Origin: Epsilonproteobacteria bacterium UBA4036
GTDB lineage: Bacteria > Campylobacterota > Campylobacteria > Campylobacterales > Arcobacteraceae
NCBI GenBank assembly: GCA_002382325.1
Contig: DGAG01000004.1
Span: 1-52,020 of the forward strand
Direction: 5' to 3'
DNA: 52,020 bases
Under the pieces are notes generated by a model that was not told the DNA's origin, made no database searches, and worked only from the letters and a program-made list of their open reading frames with translations. Positions 42,236 to 51,985 of the stretch are shown here, piece after piece. The position numbers were made by a program, and so were the translations under genes. Position 1 is the first letter of the stretch. Each line of letters opens with the position of its first letter.

Positions 42236-45200
42236 ATGCGAATCATAATACTGCTTTGGGCTTTTATTCAACTTTTATTCTCATTGCCTCAAGAAGTTAT
42301 TATTACGCATAATACCAATAATCCCCCCTTTAAATTTGTCAATGAAAACAATGAACCTGATGGAATACTTATTGATATTTGGAAATTATGGAGTCAAAAA
42401 ACAGGCATAAAAGTGAAGTTTTTTCCTGCAGCGTTTGAAGATTCATTACGCTATATTCAAAATGGCAATGCGGACATTCATGCTGGGTTATTTCACACAG
42501 CAAAACGCCAAGAAGAGTTTTTGTTTTCTAAGCCATTAATGCCATTAAAATACTACTATTTTTTTGACAAAAGTATTCAACCTACGTTTAATACCCAAGA
42601 GTTAGGAAGTTATGTCATAGGAACACCCAAAGGATTTACTACGACATTTGTTCAAGAGAATTTTCCCAATGTTTTTGTTAAAGAGTATAAAAATTTTCCT
42701 GATGTTTATGCTGATTTTATCAACGGTTATCTCAAAGTTTTTGTTTCTCCTGCTGAAAATTTAAAATATTTTTTAAGCTATTATGATCTTGAAAATAATG
42801 CCTATTATGATGTCAATCGACCGTTGTATGTCAAAGAGTATTTTGGTGCGCTTAAAATTGGCAATGAAGCCTTGCTTGAGATTGTTAATAAAGGCTTGGA
42901 ACAAATTACTCAAGAAGAGATAGACGCCATCAAAACCTCTTGGTTTGACCGATTTAACAAGCAGTTAAGACGAGATGAATTGGTATTAACAAGCAAAGAA
43001 AAAGAGTGGTTGGCACAACACCCTTTGATCAAAGTTGGCGTGGATGCTTCTTGGCAACCTTTTGATTATGTCAATGACAAAAATGAGCATTTGGGTATTG
43101 CTTCTGAATACATCAAATATCTTGAAAAAAAGCTTGGAATCAAAGTTGAAATCGTTTCCGGAGTTTGGGATGAGGTTTTGAACAAAGCAAAAAACAGAGA
43201 AGTTGATATCTTAGCTTGTATTGCTAACACACCTAAACGACGAGAATTTTTGCTTTTTACACAAGATTATTTGAATATTAAAACGGTGATTATCACACAA
43301 ACATCGAGCAATAATATTTTTAATATTCAAAATTTAATGGGTAAAAAAGTCGCTGTAGCTAAAGGAAATTTTGTTCAAGATTTACTGGAAAGCCATTATC
43401 CTAATATTCAATTGGTTTTAACCAACACCAATGAAGAAGCACTCAAAGCCGTCGCTTTAGGACAAGCGGATGCTCATATTGGTAATATTGCCACCGCAAC
43501 GTATTTTATTGAGAAAAATATGTTAAGCAATTTAAAGGTGGTATCGGAACTTCAAAGTTATCATCACAAACTCTCTATTGCTGTACGAAATGATTGGGAA
43601 ATTTTTAGAAATATTGTGCAAAAAACATTGCACACAATGAGTAAAGAGCAAAAAGAGGCGATTTATTCTAAATGGGTCAAATTTGATAAACCGTTGATTG
43701 ATTATGATTTGGTGTGGAAAATCTCATTGGGTTTTATGGTATTAATTGTATTAACTCTTTTGTGGATAAAACGCCAAAAAAAGATTATTGAACAAAAAGA
43801 ACAGTACCAAAAAGAGCTTGAAAAACTGCAAAGCGAATTAGAAAAAGCCTTGCAAAAAGCTCAAGATGCAACCAAAGCCAAAAGTGATTTTCTTTCGAAT
43901 ATGAGTCATGAGATTCGAACACCCATGAACTCTATTTTAGGGTTTACTGAGATTTTAAGTCATGAAATTAGTAACAATGTACATAAAGACTATTTAAACT
44001 CCATTAAAACGGCGAGTAAAACATTGTTGGGAATTATTAATGACATTTTAGATTTATCAAAAATTGAAGCAGGAAAACTCAAACTCTCTTATACCGCAAT
44101 TAACATTAACCATATCATCAAAGAGATGGAAGTCATATTTAAAGACAAACTCAAAGAAAAAAACTTGAGTTTGTTGTTTGAGTTGGATGAAAAGATGCCC
44201 GATTATGTTTTGATGGATGAGTTGCGATTTCGACAAATTTTACTCAACTTAATTTCCAATGCCATTAAATTTACTCCTCATGGAACCATTACGATTAAAA
44301 CAGAAGTAACTTTTACAGAAGCCACGTGTTCAAGTTTTGATTTAAAACTCAAAGTCATAGATACAGGCATAGGGATTGCCTCAGCTGATTTGGAAAAAAT
44401 CTTTGATTATTTTGAACAAATCAATAACGAACAACATCTTGAAAACTCCAAAGGCAGTGGTTTGGGCTTGGCAATTTGTACAAAAATTGTGAATTTGCTC
44501 AATGGAAAAATCAGTGTCAAAAGCGAAATTGAAAAAGGATCAGAATTTTTAATTGAGTTGTATAATATCCATGTCAGTTCAGCCAAAGAGATGCAACAAC
44601 ACGAACATATCAGTACCCATGCGTATGCGTTTGAAAAAGCCAAAGTGCTTATAGTCGATGATATTGCAGACAATCGAAAGCTTATATCACTCTTTTTTGC
44701 CTCAACACAGATTGAAACCTTTGAAGCATCTAATGGTGTTGAAGCACTGGAATTTTTAGAGAAAAATAGTGTTGATTTGGTTTTATTGGATATCAAAATG
44801 CCCATTTTGGATGGGTATGATACCATTGATAAAATCAAAAATGAGTACGGCTACACCATGCCTATTGTTGCTTTAACCGCTTCAGTAATGGGAGAAGACA
44901 GTTATAAAATTGCTCAATACAAATTTGATGGCTATTTACGAAAACCCGTGAGTCAAACGGATCTTTTTGCTGAAATGGCAAGATTTTTACCCCATCATAG
45001 TATTGCCCATACCAATGAAAAAAAAGAAATGACATTAAGCGTATCGGCATTAATGCAAAAAAATAAACAGAATGTTTTAAAGCAAATCAGTGAATTTGTT
45101 GATGAGTGTAAAAGTATTAAAGATAAAGGCGATTTTTCTTTGATAGAAGCATTTGCTTTAAAAATAAAAGCCTTTGCACACACGTATGAACAAAAAGAGT

Positions 45201-45325
45201 TGGAAAATTACTGTAAGATTTTACTTCAAAACACAGAGAGTTTTGAAATATCTGCGGTTAAAACGATGTTAAATGATTTTGAAAATATTGCAAAGCAATT
45301 GCGTAAGGAGTTGGACAATGTGTAA
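42236..45325 (+). CDS. Hybrid sensor histidine kinase with two SBP_bac_3 domains
   Basis: A 1029-aa sensor: signal segment, two tandem periplasmic solute-binding (SBP_bac_3) domains (about 20-240 and 260-485), one membrane helix at 492-512, a coiled linker, HisKA with SNMSHEIRTPMNSILGF (His558), an ATPase domain (NAIKFTPHG near 675, GSGLGLAI near 740) and a receiver domain with Asp852 in LVLLDIKMP. The tail (about 940-1029) contains AHTYEQKELENYCKILL, which resembles a degenerate Hpt domain missing the usual KGxA residues. ATG at 42236 is preferred because AAAGGA at 42225-42230 overlaps the ATG at 42230. It overlaps the next gene by 8 bases. Confidence 0.9.
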   Translation: MRIIILLWAFIQLLFSLPQEVIITHNTNNPPFKFVNENNEPDGILIDIWKLWSQKTGIKVKFFPAAFEDSLRYIQNGNADIHAGLFHTAKRQEEFLFSKPLMPLKYYYFFDKSIQPTFNTQELGSYVIGTPKGFTTTFVQENFPNVFVKEYKNFPDVYADFINGYLKVFVSPAENLKYFLSYYDLENNAYYDVNRPLYVKEYFGALKIGNEALLEIVNKGLEQITQEEIDAIKTSWFDRFNKQLRRDELVLTSKEKEWLAQHPLIKVGVDASWQPFDYVNDKNEHLGIASEYIKYLEKKLGIKVEIVSGVWDEVLNKAKNREVDILACIANTPKRREFLLFTQDYLNIKTVIITQTSSNNIFNIQNLMGKKVAVAKGNFVQDLLESHYPNIQLVLTNTNEEALKAVALGQADAHIGNIATATYFIEKNMLSNLKVVSELQSYHHKLSIAVRNDWEIFRNIVQKTLHTMSKEQKEAIYSKWVKFDKPLIDYDLVWKISLGFMVLIVLTLLWIKRQKKIIEQKEQYQKELEKLQSELEKALQKAQDATKAKSDFLSNMSHEIRTPMNSILGFTEILSHEISNNVHKDYLNSIKTASKTLLGIINDILDLSKIEAGKLKLSYTAININHIIKEMEVIFKDKLKEKNLSLLFELDEKMPDYVLMDELRFRQILLNLISNAIKFTPHGTITIKTEVTFTEATCSSFDLKLKVIDTGIGIASADLEKIFDYFEQINNEQHLENSKGSGLGLAICTKIVNLLNGKISVKSEIEKGSEFLIELYNIHVSSAKEMQQHEHISTHAYAFEKAKVLIVDDIADNRKLISLFFASTQIETFEASNGVEALEFLEKNSVDLVLLDIKMPILDGYDTIDKIKNEYGYTMPIVALTASVMGEDSYKIAQYKFDGYLRKPVSQTDLFAEMARFLPHHSIAHTNEKKEMTLSVSALMQKNKQNVLKQISEFVDECKSIKDKGDFSLIEAFALKIKAFAHTYEQKELENYCKILLQNTESFEISAVKTMLNDFENIAKQLRKELDNV

Positions 45326-46463
45326 AAAATTCAATATTTTAGTTGTTGATGATGAAATTAAAAATATCCAATTGGGAATAAATATTTTAAAGAAAAACAG
45401 TGCGTATAATTTAATTTTCGCCACCAATGCAGCAGAAACCTTTCAGCGCGTTTTGGACTATGAGTTTGATTTAATATTGTTGGATATTATTATGCAACCA
45501 CTCGATGGATTTGAAGTGTGTAAGCAACTAAAAGCCAATCCCAATACTCAAGATATTCCCATTATTTTCTTAACAGCCAAAACCGATGAAGAGAGCATTT
45601 TAAAAGCGTTTAAACTCGGTGGTGTGGATTATATTACCAAACCCTTTAACGAAAAAGAGCTGGAAGCTCGTGTGAATACACATATTCAACTTAAAGCCTT
45701 ACAAGATAATTTACAAGAAGAGAATGAAAAAAAAGATAAGATTTTATTGCAACAATCCAAAATGAATGCCATTGGTGAAATGATTGATTATTTAGCCGAT
45801 CAATGGCGACAGCCTTTGTCCATTGTTTCAGCCAATGCCAGTGCCATACAAATTCAAATGCAATTGGATAATTTGACCAATGAGGCCATTTTGAACTACT
45901 CCAATGAAATCATACAAAGAACCAATCGTCTCTCCAGTGTCATAGATGATTTTAAAGAGTTTTTTAAACCCGATACGAGTAGACAATTTTTTGATTTAGG
46001 CAATACCATTGAAAGAACACTTAATATGTTATCAGGAACGTTTAAATTTAATGATATAAGGGTCATTTTTGAAGCAAAAAAGATTAATATGCACGGATAT
46101 AAGTGTGCCGTTATGTATACCATGATTAATCTTCTAAGCAATGCGTTAAGTGCATTAATCAAAGTTAATCCCTCAAATCGTTATCTTTTTATTGATTTGC
46201 ACCTTGAAAATAATAAGGTCAATATTACTATTAAAGACAGTGCTAATGGCATTGATGATGAGATAAAAGAGCATATCTTTGAACAATATTTTAGTACCAA
46301 GAAATTGTATGAAGGCAGTGGTCTTGGATTGTTTATGACCAAAGAAGTGGTTGAAAAAAAGCTTTTAGGCAATATAGAGTTTCAAAATGAAACGTATGTT
46401 TTTGAAAATAAAACATTAACGGGAGCAAAATTTACCTTGACTTTGCCAATTGATAAAAAATAA
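45318..46463 (+). CDS. Receiver-kinase protein with Asp in place of the phosphoacceptor His
   Basis: A 381-aa cytoplasmic protein: an N-terminal receiver domain (acidic D11/D12, phospho-Asp56, K108), a coiled linker, a kinase dimerisation region and an ATPase domain with NLLSNALSAL and GSGLGLFMTKEVV. In this kinase subfamily the H-box reads xxHQWRQPL; here it is YLADQWRQPL, with Asp161 where His belongs. It therefore probably cannot autophosphorylate in the usual way and may act as an ATP-binding response output or as a phosphatase. ATG at 45318 has AAGGAG 7 bases upstream and overlaps the preceding kinase gene by 8 bases. Confidence 0.88.
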   Translation: MCKKFNILVVDDEIKNIQLGINILKKNSAYNLIFATNAAETFQRVLDYEFDLILLDIIMQPLDGFEVCKQLKANPNTQDIPIIFLTAKTDEESILKAFKLGGVDYITKPFNEKELEARVNTHIQLKALQDNLQEENEKKDKILLQQSKMNAIGEMIDYLADQWRQPLSIVSANASAIQIQMQLDNLTNEAILNYSNEIIQRTNRLSSVIDDFKEFFKPDTSRQFFDLGNTIERTLNMLSGTFKFNDIRVIFEAKKINMHGYKCAVMYTMINLLSNALSALIKVNPSNRYLFIDLHLENNKVNITIKDSANGIDDEIKEHIFEQYFSTKKLYEGSGLGLFMTKEVVEKKLLGNIEFQNETYVFENKTLTGAKFTLTLPIDKK

Positions 46464-46475
46464 GATATGATTAAA

Positions 46476-46503
46476 TTGCAAATAATATTTCTTATGATAT
46501 TAT
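46476..46503 (+). promoter_or_regulatory. Probable promoter of ppnP
   Basis: TTGCAA (46476-46481) and TATTAT (46498-46503) are separated by 16 bases, 30 bases upstream of the ppnP start. Confidence 0.45.
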
Positions 46504-46533
46504 CACGAAAATTAAAATATACAAGGGGTTTTT

Positions 46534-46845
46534 ATGCCAGATTTTAAAAATGTTTCTATCAACAAAAGTGCAAATATCTTTTTTGATGGTAAAGTAACGA
46601 GTAGAAGCATAGAGTTTGAAGATGGCTCACGAAAAACATTGGGAATTATGTTGCCTGGTGAGTATCAGTTTAATACTGTACATGCTGAAATTATGGAGAT
46701 TAATTCAGGTGAATTAGAGTACAAATTACCTGCAGAAGAGTGGAAAAAGATAGTTGCTCCAGGTGTATTTGAAGTGCCTGCCAATTCTAAATTTGAAATT
46801 AAAATTATCTCTTTAGTGGATTATTGTTGTTCATTTATTAAATAA
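46534..46845 (+). CDS. ppnP: Pyrimidine/purine nucleoside phosphorylase (PpnP, YaiE family)
   Basis: A 103-aa single-domain cupin-like protein. FDGKVTSRSIEFEDGSRKTL, GIMLPGEYQFNT and the EVPANSKFEIKI end match the PpnP/DUF1255 family, which splits several nucleosides into base and ribose-1-phosphate. The length is usual for the family. AAGGGG lies upstream of the ATG. It has its own likely promoter and is the last backbone gene before the second glycan cluster. Confidence 0.88.
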   Translation: MPDFKNVSINKSANIFFDGKVTSRSIEFEDGSRKTLGIMLPGEYQFNTVHAEIMEINSGELEYKLPAEEWKKIVAPGVFEVPANSKFEIKIISLVDYCCSFIK

Positions 46846-47220
46846 ATCCTACTTTTTGAGAGTCAAGTAAATAATTATTTTCTTGTGTCTTAAAAAACTA
46901 CAAATTTAAGTAAGTTTAGTCGGAAATATTCATTAATATACTAACTTCTAAGAAAATTTTTAACGGGGGTATTATTAGATTATTTTGTGCCATTTTAATC
47001 TATTTTTATTTAAAACAATTAGTGAAATATTGTTTTGAGAAAAAGTAGAAACACAAACTTTTATGGATAATTATTTTATATAAAAAGAGTATCTTTATAT
47101 AAATTTATAATTCCCCTCCTTTATAATTATGGAACTATAATGTTTTTTTGCTATAATACATTAATAAATTATGTAAAACTTTGATTAAATTTTATTGTGA
47201 TACAAAGGGAATAAAGTAAA
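46846..47220 (+). promoter_or_regulatory. 375-bp AT-rich gap with the manC promoter
   Basis: No gene or tRNA is visible. Near the 3' end, TGC-TATAAT (47149-47157) forms an extended -10 element 63 bases before the manC start; AAAGGGAATAAAG precedes the TTG start. The rest is AT-rich with one G5 run (about 46965) and no strong hairpin. It marks the boundary between the CGA-rich backbone and an AGA-rich glycan locus. Confidence 0.5.
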
Positions 47221-48660
47221 TTGATAAATATTATACTATGTGGAGGCTCTGGAACAAGACTATGGCCAATAAGCAGAACACTTCTCCCAAAGCAGTTTGT
47301 AAAGCTTTTTGATGATAAATCTCTTTTTCAGCTTACGGTTGAGAGAAATTCAAAACTTTGTGACTTTCAACTAGTTGTTTCAAATACAGAGCAATATTTT
47401 CTGGCTATGGATCAACTTGATGAATTAAATAAGCTTAATAGTCAATACCTTTTAGAACCTATAGGAAGAAATACAGCACCAGCTATTGCTTTGGCATGTC
47501 TTGCATTAGACCCGCAGGAAATAGTTTTAGTTACACCCTCAGATCACTTAGTCAAAAATGAAAATGAATATCAAAAAATAATCCAAAAAGCAAAAAAATT
47601 AGCTAATGAAAAAAACCTAGTGACATTTGGAATTACACCTAAATTTCCTGAAACAGGTTTTGGTTATATTGAAAGTGATACTATTGCCAAAGGCTTTGAT
47701 GTTGATGATGGTTTAGATGTTTTGAGTTTTAAAGAAAAGCCTAATTTACAAACTGCTATTGAATATATCAATGAAAATAGTTTTTTACATAAAAATAATC
47801 TGACTAATAAGTATCACTGGAATTCTGGAATGTTTATGTTTAAAGCAGGTATTTTCTTAGAAGAACTTCAAAAGTATTCACCTAAAATTTATGAAGCTTC
47901 ATTACTTGCATTTAATAATGCCAATAAAGATGGATTAATAAGAATAAAATATAATGATATGATCAATATTCCTGAAGATAGTATTGATTATGCTGTTATG
48001 GAAAAATCAAATAAAGTCAAAGTAGTTCCATCTGATATAGCTTGGTCAGATGTGGGAAGTTTTGACTCTCTTTATGACGAGCTTCCAAAAGATGAAAATA
48101 ACAACACTTTAAATTCCAATCATATTTCAATTAATAGTAAAAACAATTTGATTTATGGAAATGAGCGAAAAATAGCAACTGTTGATATAGAAGACACAAT
48201 AATTATAGATACAGGGGATGCGTTACTTGTATCTAAAAAAGGAAGTTCTCAAAAAGTTAAAAAAGTTGTAGAAAAAATAAAAGAGCTAGGCAATGAACTT
48301 CATAATATTCATTTAACGGGGTATAGACCATGGGGAACTTATACGGTTTTAGAAGATTCACAAGGCTACAAGATAAAGAGAATTGAAGTAAAGCCAAATT
48401 GTAGATTAAGCTTACAATCACATAAACATAGAAATGAGCATTGGATTGTTGTATCTGGAATAGCCACTATAACCTTAGAGGAAGCAGTGTTCAATCTCAA
48501 AGAAAATGAATCAACATATATCAAAGCTGGGCACAAACATAGACTTGCAAATGAAACAAATAAACTGCTTGTCATTATTGAAGCTCAAGTGGGCGAATAT
48601 ACAGGTGAAGATGACATTACTAGATTTGATGATGATTTTAAAAGGGATACAAATGGCTAA
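47221..48660 (+). CDS. manC: Mannose-1-phosphate guanylyltransferase / mannose-6-phosphate isomerase
   Basis: A 479-aa type II GMP/PMI enzyme. The nucleotidyltransferase half begins LCGGSGTRLWPISRTLLPKQ and has VTPSDHLV and FKEKPN; the C-terminal cupin isomerase domain has RPWGTYTVLEDS, QSHKHRNEHW and the metal-binding His/Glu. It makes GDP-mannose from fructose-6-P-derived mannose-6-P together with a phosphomannomutase. The start is a TTG at 47221. It overlaps the broken manB by 8 bases. Confidence 0.94.
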   Translation: MINIILCGGSGTRLWPISRTLLPKQFVKLFDDKSLFQLTVERNSKLCDFQLVVSNTEQYFLAMDQLDELNKLNSQYLLEPIGRNTAPAIALACLALDPQEIVLVTPSDHLVKNENEYQKIIQKAKKLANEKNLVTFGITPKFPETGFGYIESDTIAKGFDVDDGLDVLSFKEKPNLQTAIEYINENSFLHKNNLTNKYHWNSGMFMFKAGIFLEELQKYSPKIYEASLLAFNNANKDGLIRIKYNDMINIPEDSIDYAVMEKSNKVKVVPSDIAWSDVGSFDSLYDELPKDENNNTLNSNHISINSKNNLIYGNERKIATVDIEDTIIIDTGDALLVSKKGSSQKVKKVVEKIKELGNELHNIHLTGYRPWGTYTVLEDSQGYKIKRIEVKPNCRLSLQSHKHRNEHWIVVSGIATITLEEAVFNLKENESTYIKAGHKHRLANETNKLLVIIEAQVGEYTGEDDITRFDDDFKRDTNG

Positions 48661-49735
48661 GATCATATTTAGAGAATATGATATCCGTGCTATCTTTGAA
48701 AAAGAACTCAATGAGACAAATGTAAAAAAAAAGGGATACTACTTTGCCAGAGATGTAAAGCAAAAAGTAGCTAATGCCAAATATATTGCTGTAGGATATG
48801 ATGCAAAAATACACTTACTAAAATTTAAGCAGAGGCTAATATTTAGTATAAATCATACTGGGCTAGAGGTGTTAACTATTGGATTGGTAACAAAGCCTGT
48901 AAATTATTTTTCAAAGTTCATTAATTTTGATAATAAAGTTTCATAGGTCTTTATTATGATTACTGAAAGTCATAACTTACTAGAATATAATGATTTTAAG
49001 ACAACAATTGATAAGCAACCATTCTTCAGAAAAAATATTTATTTTTTAGGTAATACTGTTCTTTCAAGTGATATGTCTATACCAGAGAACACTACTACAG
49101 ATATAGATGCAAAAGAAAAATATATAGATTATCTTCTAAACGAGTTTAGAAATCTAAAACTATCAAAACACTTTTTTGCATTTGATTGTGGTAATGGAGT
49201 AGCAAAAACAGTTCTTTGGAATATAGTAGAAAACCTCAATATAAATTCTAAGAACTTATATGACGAGACAGATAGAACATTCCCATATGATTATCCAGAT
49301 TTTAATGAAATGGAAACTTTAGAAGATATAAAATATGAGCTTTCAAAGGAAAAATATAATTTAGGCTTTACCTATGATGGAGATGCTGACAATATAGCTG
49401 TTTTATCTCCAAAATATAGTCTCAAAGGAGATGCTTTAGCTCTTTTTTTCTCAAAATTTATAAAAAACCAACAGAATAGGTGAAGTGAAATGCAGTCAAC
49501 TGAAGTAAGAAAGCTTGAAATCATAGATGAACTCAAAGAAAAGTTAACTAATCTACTTGATAACTTTCCTTGTATTAAAGATATCATTGTAGTAAGGGGA
49601 GAGAGGGTAGTCTTTGAGAATGGTTTAGGTCTTATAAGAGCTAGCAATACAGCAAAACTTTTTACTAAATTTGAAGCAACTGATAAAAAACACATTGTAT
49701 TATCAAAAAAATTATTAGAACTTATGGAGAATTAA
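48653..49735 (+). pseudogene. manB: Decayed phosphomannomutase gene (manB)
   Basis: Three pieces lie in the same reading frame. Piece 1 (48653-48946) starts KIIFREYDIRAIFEKELN, the usual ManB N-terminus, and ends at TAG. Piece 2 (48956-49483) begins MITESHNLLEYNDFK, where intact enzymes have TGSHNPPEYNGFK at the phosphoserine loop, includes FTYDGDADN in place of DGDADR, and ends at TGA. Piece 3 (49490-49735) matches the C-terminal domain (ERVVFENGLGLIRASNT). About a hundred residues between pieces 2 and 3 are missing. Two stops, a damaged active site and an in-frame deletion argue for loss of function. Confidence 0.88.
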
Positions 49736-49741
49736 AAGAAT

Positions 49742-50866
49742 ATGATAGAAAATAAAAAAGTAGCATTAATTACAGGAATTACGGGACAAGATGGTTCATA
49801 TTTAGCAGAGTTTTTATTAAAAAAGGGCTATATTGTTCATGGAATTAAACGAAGAAGTTCTTTATTTAATACAGATAGAATAGATCACTTATACCAAGAT
49901 CCTCATGTTGAAAATCAAAATTTATTTTTGCATTATGGAGATATGACAGATAGCATGAATTTAACAAGAATCATTCAAGAGACACAACCTGATGAGATCT
50001 ATAACCTTGCAGCTATGTCTCATGTACATGTATCATTTGAAACTCCTGAATATGTAGCAAATGCAGATGGAACTGGAACACTTAGAATCCTTGAATCTGT
50101 AAAACTTCTAGGACTAACTAAAAAAACAAAAATCTATCAAGCCTCAACCAGTGAACTCTACGGAAAAGTCCAAGAGACTCCACAAAGTGAAACTACACCT
50201 TTTTATCCAAGATCTCCTTATGCAGTGGCGAAGATGTATGCATACTGGATAACAGTAAACTATAGAGAAGCTTATAGTATGTTTGCTTGTAATGGAATAC
50301 TATTTAACCACGAATCTCCAGTTAGAGGAGAAACCTTTGTAACCAGAAAAATCACAAGAGCAGCTTCTAAAATAGCTTTAGGTCTTCAAGATAAACTTTA
50401 TCTTGGAAACCTTGATGCAAAAAGAGATTGGGGTCATGCAAAAGATTATGTAAGAATGATGTGGATGATACTTCAAGCTGATGAGCCAGAAGACTGGGTA
50501 ATAGCAACAGGACAAACTACTACTGTTAGAGACTTTGTAAAGATGAGCTTTGCCTATGCAGGGATTGTACTAGAGTTCAAAGGTGAGGGAGTAGATGAAA
50601 AAGGGTATGTTAGTTCTTGCTTGAATCCAGAATATCAAATTGAAATAGGAACTGAAGTAGTGGCAGTAGATCCAAGATATTTTCGACCAACAGAAGTTGA
50701 TCTTCTTTTAGGAGATCCTACAAAAGCAGAACAAAAATTAGGATGGAACAGAGAGTATAAACTTCAAGACTTAGTAAATGATATGATGGAATCAGACCTT
50801 AAACTTATGACCAAAGATACATATCTTAAAAATGGTGGATATAAGATTATGAGTTATTTCGAATAA
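49742..50866 (+). CDS. gmd: GDP-mannose 4,6-dehydratase
   Basis: A 374-aa extended SDR that converts GDP-mannose to GDP-4-keto-6-deoxymannose. ALITGITGQDGSYLAEFLL is the NADP motif, IKRRSSLFNTDRIDHL and NLAAMSHVHVSFETPEY follow, QASTSELYGKVQETPQ holds Thr/Ser-Glu, and YAVAKMYAYW is the Y-x3-K motif. NHESPVRGETFVTRKI is another Gmd hallmark. It starts 6 bases after the manB remnant. Confidence 0.96.
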   Translation: MIENKKVALITGITGQDGSYLAEFLLKKGYIVHGIKRRSSLFNTDRIDHLYQDPHVENQNLFLHYGDMTDSMNLTRIIQETQPDEIYNLAAMSHVHVSFETPEYVANADGTGTLRILESVKLLGLTKKTKIYQASTSELYGKVQETPQSETTPFYPRSPYAVAKMYAYWITVNYREAYSMFACNGILFNHESPVRGETFVTRKITRAASKIALGLQDKLYLGNLDAKRDWGHAKDYVRMMWMILQADEPEDWVIATGQTTTVRDFVKMSFAYAGIVLEFKGEGVDEKGYVSSCLNPEYQIEIGTEVVAVDPRYFRPTEVDLLLGDPTKAEQKLGWNREYKLQDLVNDMMESDLKLMTKDTYLKNGGYKIMSYFE

Positions 50867-50881
50867 TGGGATTTGATAAAA

Positions 50882-51985
50882 ATGTCAATAAATAAAAATA
50901 GTAAAATTTACATAGCGGGTCATAGAGGATTGGTTGGTTCAGCAATAGTACAAAACCTTGAATCAAAAGGTTATACAAACTTAGTATACAGAATGCACAA
51001 AGAGCTAGATCTATCTAATCAACAAAAAGTCTCAGAGTTCTTTGAGTTCGAAAACCCCGAGTATGTGATACTGGCTGCTGCAAAAGTAGGTGGCATAGTA
51101 GCAAACAATACCTATAGAGCAGATTTTATCTATGAAAACTTAGCCATTCAAAATAATGTAATTCACCAAAGTTATGTTCATGGTGTGAAAAAACTTCTGT
51201 TTTTAGGAAGTACTTGTATTTACCCCAAAAATGCACCACAACCTATGCCAGAAGATTGTTTACTCACAAGTCCACTTGAATATACAAACGAATCATATGC
51301 AATAGCAAAGATAGCAGGTATTAAAATGTGTGAGAGTTATAATATCCAATATGGAACTAACTTTATATCTGTAATGCCTACAAATCTTTATGGACCAAAT
51401 GATAACTTTGATCTTGAAAAATCACATGTACTACCTGCACTGATTCGTAAGATATATTTAGGTAAGGCATTAGAAAATGATGACTGGGAAACAATTTGTA
51501 ATGATCTTGATAGACTTCCTATAGAAAATGTCAATGGACTTTCCCCCGTTGAGCAAATAAAAATTATTTTATCAAAATATGGAATAAATAAAAAAGAAAC
51601 TTCTGTAGAAGTGGAAATTTGGGGAAGTGGAAAACCAAGACGTGAATTTCTTTACTCTGAAGATATGGCAGATGCTTGTGTTTTTTTACTAGAAAATAGA
51701 GATTTTCAAGATACTTATACTGAAAAAAATAAAGAGATAAGAAACACCCATATTAATATAGGAACAGGAATAGATATTTCGATTAAAGAGCTTGCTGAAC
51801 TTATTCAAACAATCGTAGATTTTAAAGGTAAACTTAACTTCAATGCAGATAAACCAGATGGAACAATGGTAAAGCTAACAGACTCAAATAAACTTCACTC
51901 TCTTGGTTGGAAACATAAGGTTGAGCTTAACAAAGGGATTGAAAGTATGTATAAATGGTACGTAGATTATAAGGGAAATAAATGA
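50882..51985 (+). CDS. fcl: GDP-L-fucose synthase
   Basis: A 367-aa SDR that epimerises and reduces the Gmd product to GDP-L-fucose. IYIAGHRGLVGSAIVQNL, AAAKVGGIVANNTYRADF, FLGSTCIYPKNAPQPM and the YAIAKIAG Y-x3-K motif are diagnostic. It is longer than the usual about 310-320 aa, owing to an insert at about 200-245 (LDRLPIENVNGLSPVEQIK region), a form I recall from other Campylobacterota. ATG at 50882 is preferred over the in-frame TTG at 50873. It overlaps the next gene by four bases. Confidence 0.94.
   Translation: MSINKNSKIYIAGHRGLVGSAIVQNLESKGYTNLVYRMHKELDLSNQQKVSEFFEFENPEYVILAAAKVGGIVANNTYRADFIYENLAIQNNVIHQSYVHGVKKLLFLGSTCIYPKNAPQPMPEDCLLTSPLEYTNESYAIAKIAGIKMCESYNIQYGTNFISVMPTNLYGPNDNFDLEKSHVLPALIRKIYLGKALENDDWETICNDLDRLPIENVNGLSPVEQIKIILSKYGINKKETSVEVEIWGSGKPRREFLYSEDMADACVFLLENRDFQDTYTEKNKEIRNTHINIGTGIDISIKELAELIQTIVDFKGKLNFNADKPDGTMVKLTDSNKLHSLGWKHKVELNKGIESMYKWYVDYKGNK

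Noticed and set aside
46846..47220. Possible tRNA or small gene in the 375-bp gap
   Set aside because: No cloverleaf, no ORF with a ribosome-binding site and no strong hairpin was seen.
48653..49735. Three separate small genes or programmed frameshifting in manB
   Set aside because: All pieces are in one frame and match consecutive parts of one enzyme with missing residues, so nonsense mutation and deletion explain it better.
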